Part shown: positions 63,167-64,000 of the stretch, in pieces | Position numbering within the stretch: the stretch's first letter is position 1 | Layout: every line of letters begins with the position of its first letter | Source of the DNA: Psychrobacter sp. UBA3480 | Lineage (GTDB): Bacteria; Pseudomonadota; Gammaproteobacteria; Pseudomonadales; Moraxellaceae | NCBI RefSeq assembly: GCF_002377945.1 | Contig: NZ_DFQV01000017.1 | Location: forward strand, 95,669 to 159,668 | Direction of reading: 5' to 3' | Length of the DNA stretch: 64,000 nucleotides | Notes under the pieces: model-generated | What the model saw: only the letters and a program-made list of their open reading frames with translations | Told to the model about the DNA's origin: nothing | Database searches by the model: none | Made by a program: the position numbers and the translations under genes

Positions 63167-64000
63167 TTAAACTGGATAAGCCCAGTCTACTTTCAGAGCA
63201 TTACAGCTATTTTGCCACAATTGCTTAGCAAGTTTATCATGTGGTATTTCTAATAGCTCACTCAAGCTTGCTAATACCCACGGCAGGTTAGCTGGTATAT
63301 TTCTATCATGTGAATGGGTGTCATCCGTTATTTGACAAATAATAGGTGTCATATCTGGACAATCCGTCTCAATGACCAAGCATTCGATGCCATGACTCTC
63401 AACTGCTACTTGAATAGCACGGCGCAGTTTTTTGGCATTCGGATTGGTTATCTGACCAGTAACACCCAGCTTAAACCCTAATTTTACAAAAGCCTTTGCC
63501 TCTTGCTCACCCCCGCTAAAGCTATGGGCAATACCGCCTAATTTATGCGCATCGTATTTATGCGCTTTTAATATTGCGAGTGCTTCAGCATGCGCCTTAC
63601 GAATATGCAGCATCACTGGCAGACTATGAGCCACGGCTATATCCAACTGCGCCGCAAAGAATCTTTTTTGTTGACCAAACACATCAGGCTGCTTCATTAC
63701 ATCGGTAAAGGTATCTAATCCAATCTCACCAATGGCTAATGGACGACGCTTTATCACCATTTGCTCAAGTTGTATTAAATGGTCATCGGTATGTTGCTCA
63801 ATATAAAAAGGATGCAAGCCAAGCGCGATATGGACTTGAACATTGCACTTATCTTGGTTGTTTTCCTTCGTCGCAGACGATTGCGATAGTTCATTGATGA
63901 AGTCTTGAGTATCATACATTCGATCAAAATACTCATATAGATAACCTACTAGCACTAAGTGACGGATACCTTGACTATAAGCCTGCTCTACCTGTTGTCT
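63167..64000 (-). CDS. TatD-family metal-dependent hydrolase, 3' part (5' end outside window)
   Basis: TatD-type hydrolase, probably a 3'-5' DNA exonuclease or deoxyribonuclease-like enzyme. Visible metal and active-site motifs are IALGLHPFYI, AIGEIGLDTF, LPVMLHIRKAHAEAL, GIAHSFSGGEQEA, and ETDCPDMTP; the N-terminal DxHxH lies beyond base 64000. The frame is open to the window edge (…VEQAYSQGIRHLVLVGY reads as normal TatD), so an internal GTG at 63955 is not the start. It has an Asn/Gln-rich insertion near SQSSATKENNQDK. It is 100 bp upstream of tcdA on the same strand. Confidence 0.9.
   Translation of the reverse strand, partial: RQQVEQAYSQGIRHLVLVGYLYEYFDRMYDTQDFINELSQSSATKENNQDKCNVQVHIALGLHPFYIEQHTDDHLIQLEQMVIKRRPLAIGEIGLDTFTDVMKQPDVFGQQKRFFAAQLDIAVAHSLPVMLHIRKAHAEALAILKAHKYDAHKLGGIAHSFSGGEQEAKAFVKLGFKLGVTGQITNPNAKKLRRAIQVAVESHGIECLVIETDCPDMTPIICQITDDTHSHDRNIPANLPWVLASLSELLEIPHDKLAKQLWQNSCNALKVDWAYPV

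Noticed and set aside
63167-63955. TatD gene read as complete from 63955
   Set aside because: The frame stays open to base 64000 and the N-terminal metal motif of TatD proteins is missing, so the gene continues outside the window.

Overview
The window reads as chromosomal DNA of a gammaproteobacterium of the Moraxellaceae, most likely Psychrobacter or a close relative. This is inferred from protein types (TopA, EF-P/EpmB, a FimX-like protein, class III ADH, a Hut pathway using formimidoylglutamase), from moderate GC content, and from many short palindromic repeats between genes. No rRNA, tRNA, CRISPR array, prophage or intact insertion sequence was seen. Two genes run off the ends: topA on the left and a tatD-family gene on the right.

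Layout. 1-3100: topA (5' part), a small membrane protein and a DUF2799 lipoprotein. 3101-14160: an iron block with tonB-exbB-exbD (minus), a four-gene FatBCDE-type siderophore ABC importer (plus), a PepSY membrane protein and a FetA/FrpB-type TonB-dependent receptor (minus). Fur-like boxes lie before tonB and before the receptor. 14390-17870: trpR-trpE-trpG, then a secreted protein of unknown function and a small ORF that looks frameshifted. 18045-21842: an EamA transporter and a tcyJ-tcyL-tcyN-type cystine importer. 22272-30967: histidine utilisation (hutC divergent from hutU-yjiH-hutH-hutG-hutI) with a 12-bp operator-like palindrome. 31212-34501: an unusual cluster with a roadblock protein, an Aer-type PAS protein, a PhnD-like binding protein without signal peptide, an unknown protein and a probable second roadblock-fold protein. 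34921-36196: a methyltransferase and a GNAT enzyme. 36245-42490: a PaoABC-type molybdenum hydroxylase with XdhC and MocA maturation proteins. 42826-48743: nitroreductase, FrnE-type DsbA, haloacid dehalogenase, glutathione-dependent formaldehyde dehydrogenase with a divergent LysR regulator, DUF302 and DUF4031 proteins. 48839-53384: a moxR-DUF58-transglutaminase set. 53427-58105: a cytochrome c, a FimX-like degenerate GGDEF/EAL protein and an unknown 585-residue protein. 58474-64000: epmB divergent from efp, a hybrid histidine kinase, tcdA and tatD.

How it works together. The iron block can bring a ferric catecholate-type siderophore across the outer membrane (receptor plus TonB-ExbB-ExbD) and then the inner membrane (ABC importer); no siderophore synthesis genes are present, so a foreign siderophore is the simplest reading. 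The hut genes convert histidine to glutamate plus formamide, with YjiH as candidate importer. EpmB acts on Lys34 of the EF-P encoded next door.

Mobile and repeat DNA is the most striking non-coding content: two 98%-identical 170-bp TA-flanked elements in inverted orientation bracket about 20.7 kb, a third element of 265 bp has 21-bp perfect inverted ends, and five copies of a roughly 106-bp imperfect palindrome sit at or beside gene ends, one of them supplying the stop codon of a gene. The best candidate for an undescribed system is the 31.2-34.5 kb signalling cluster.
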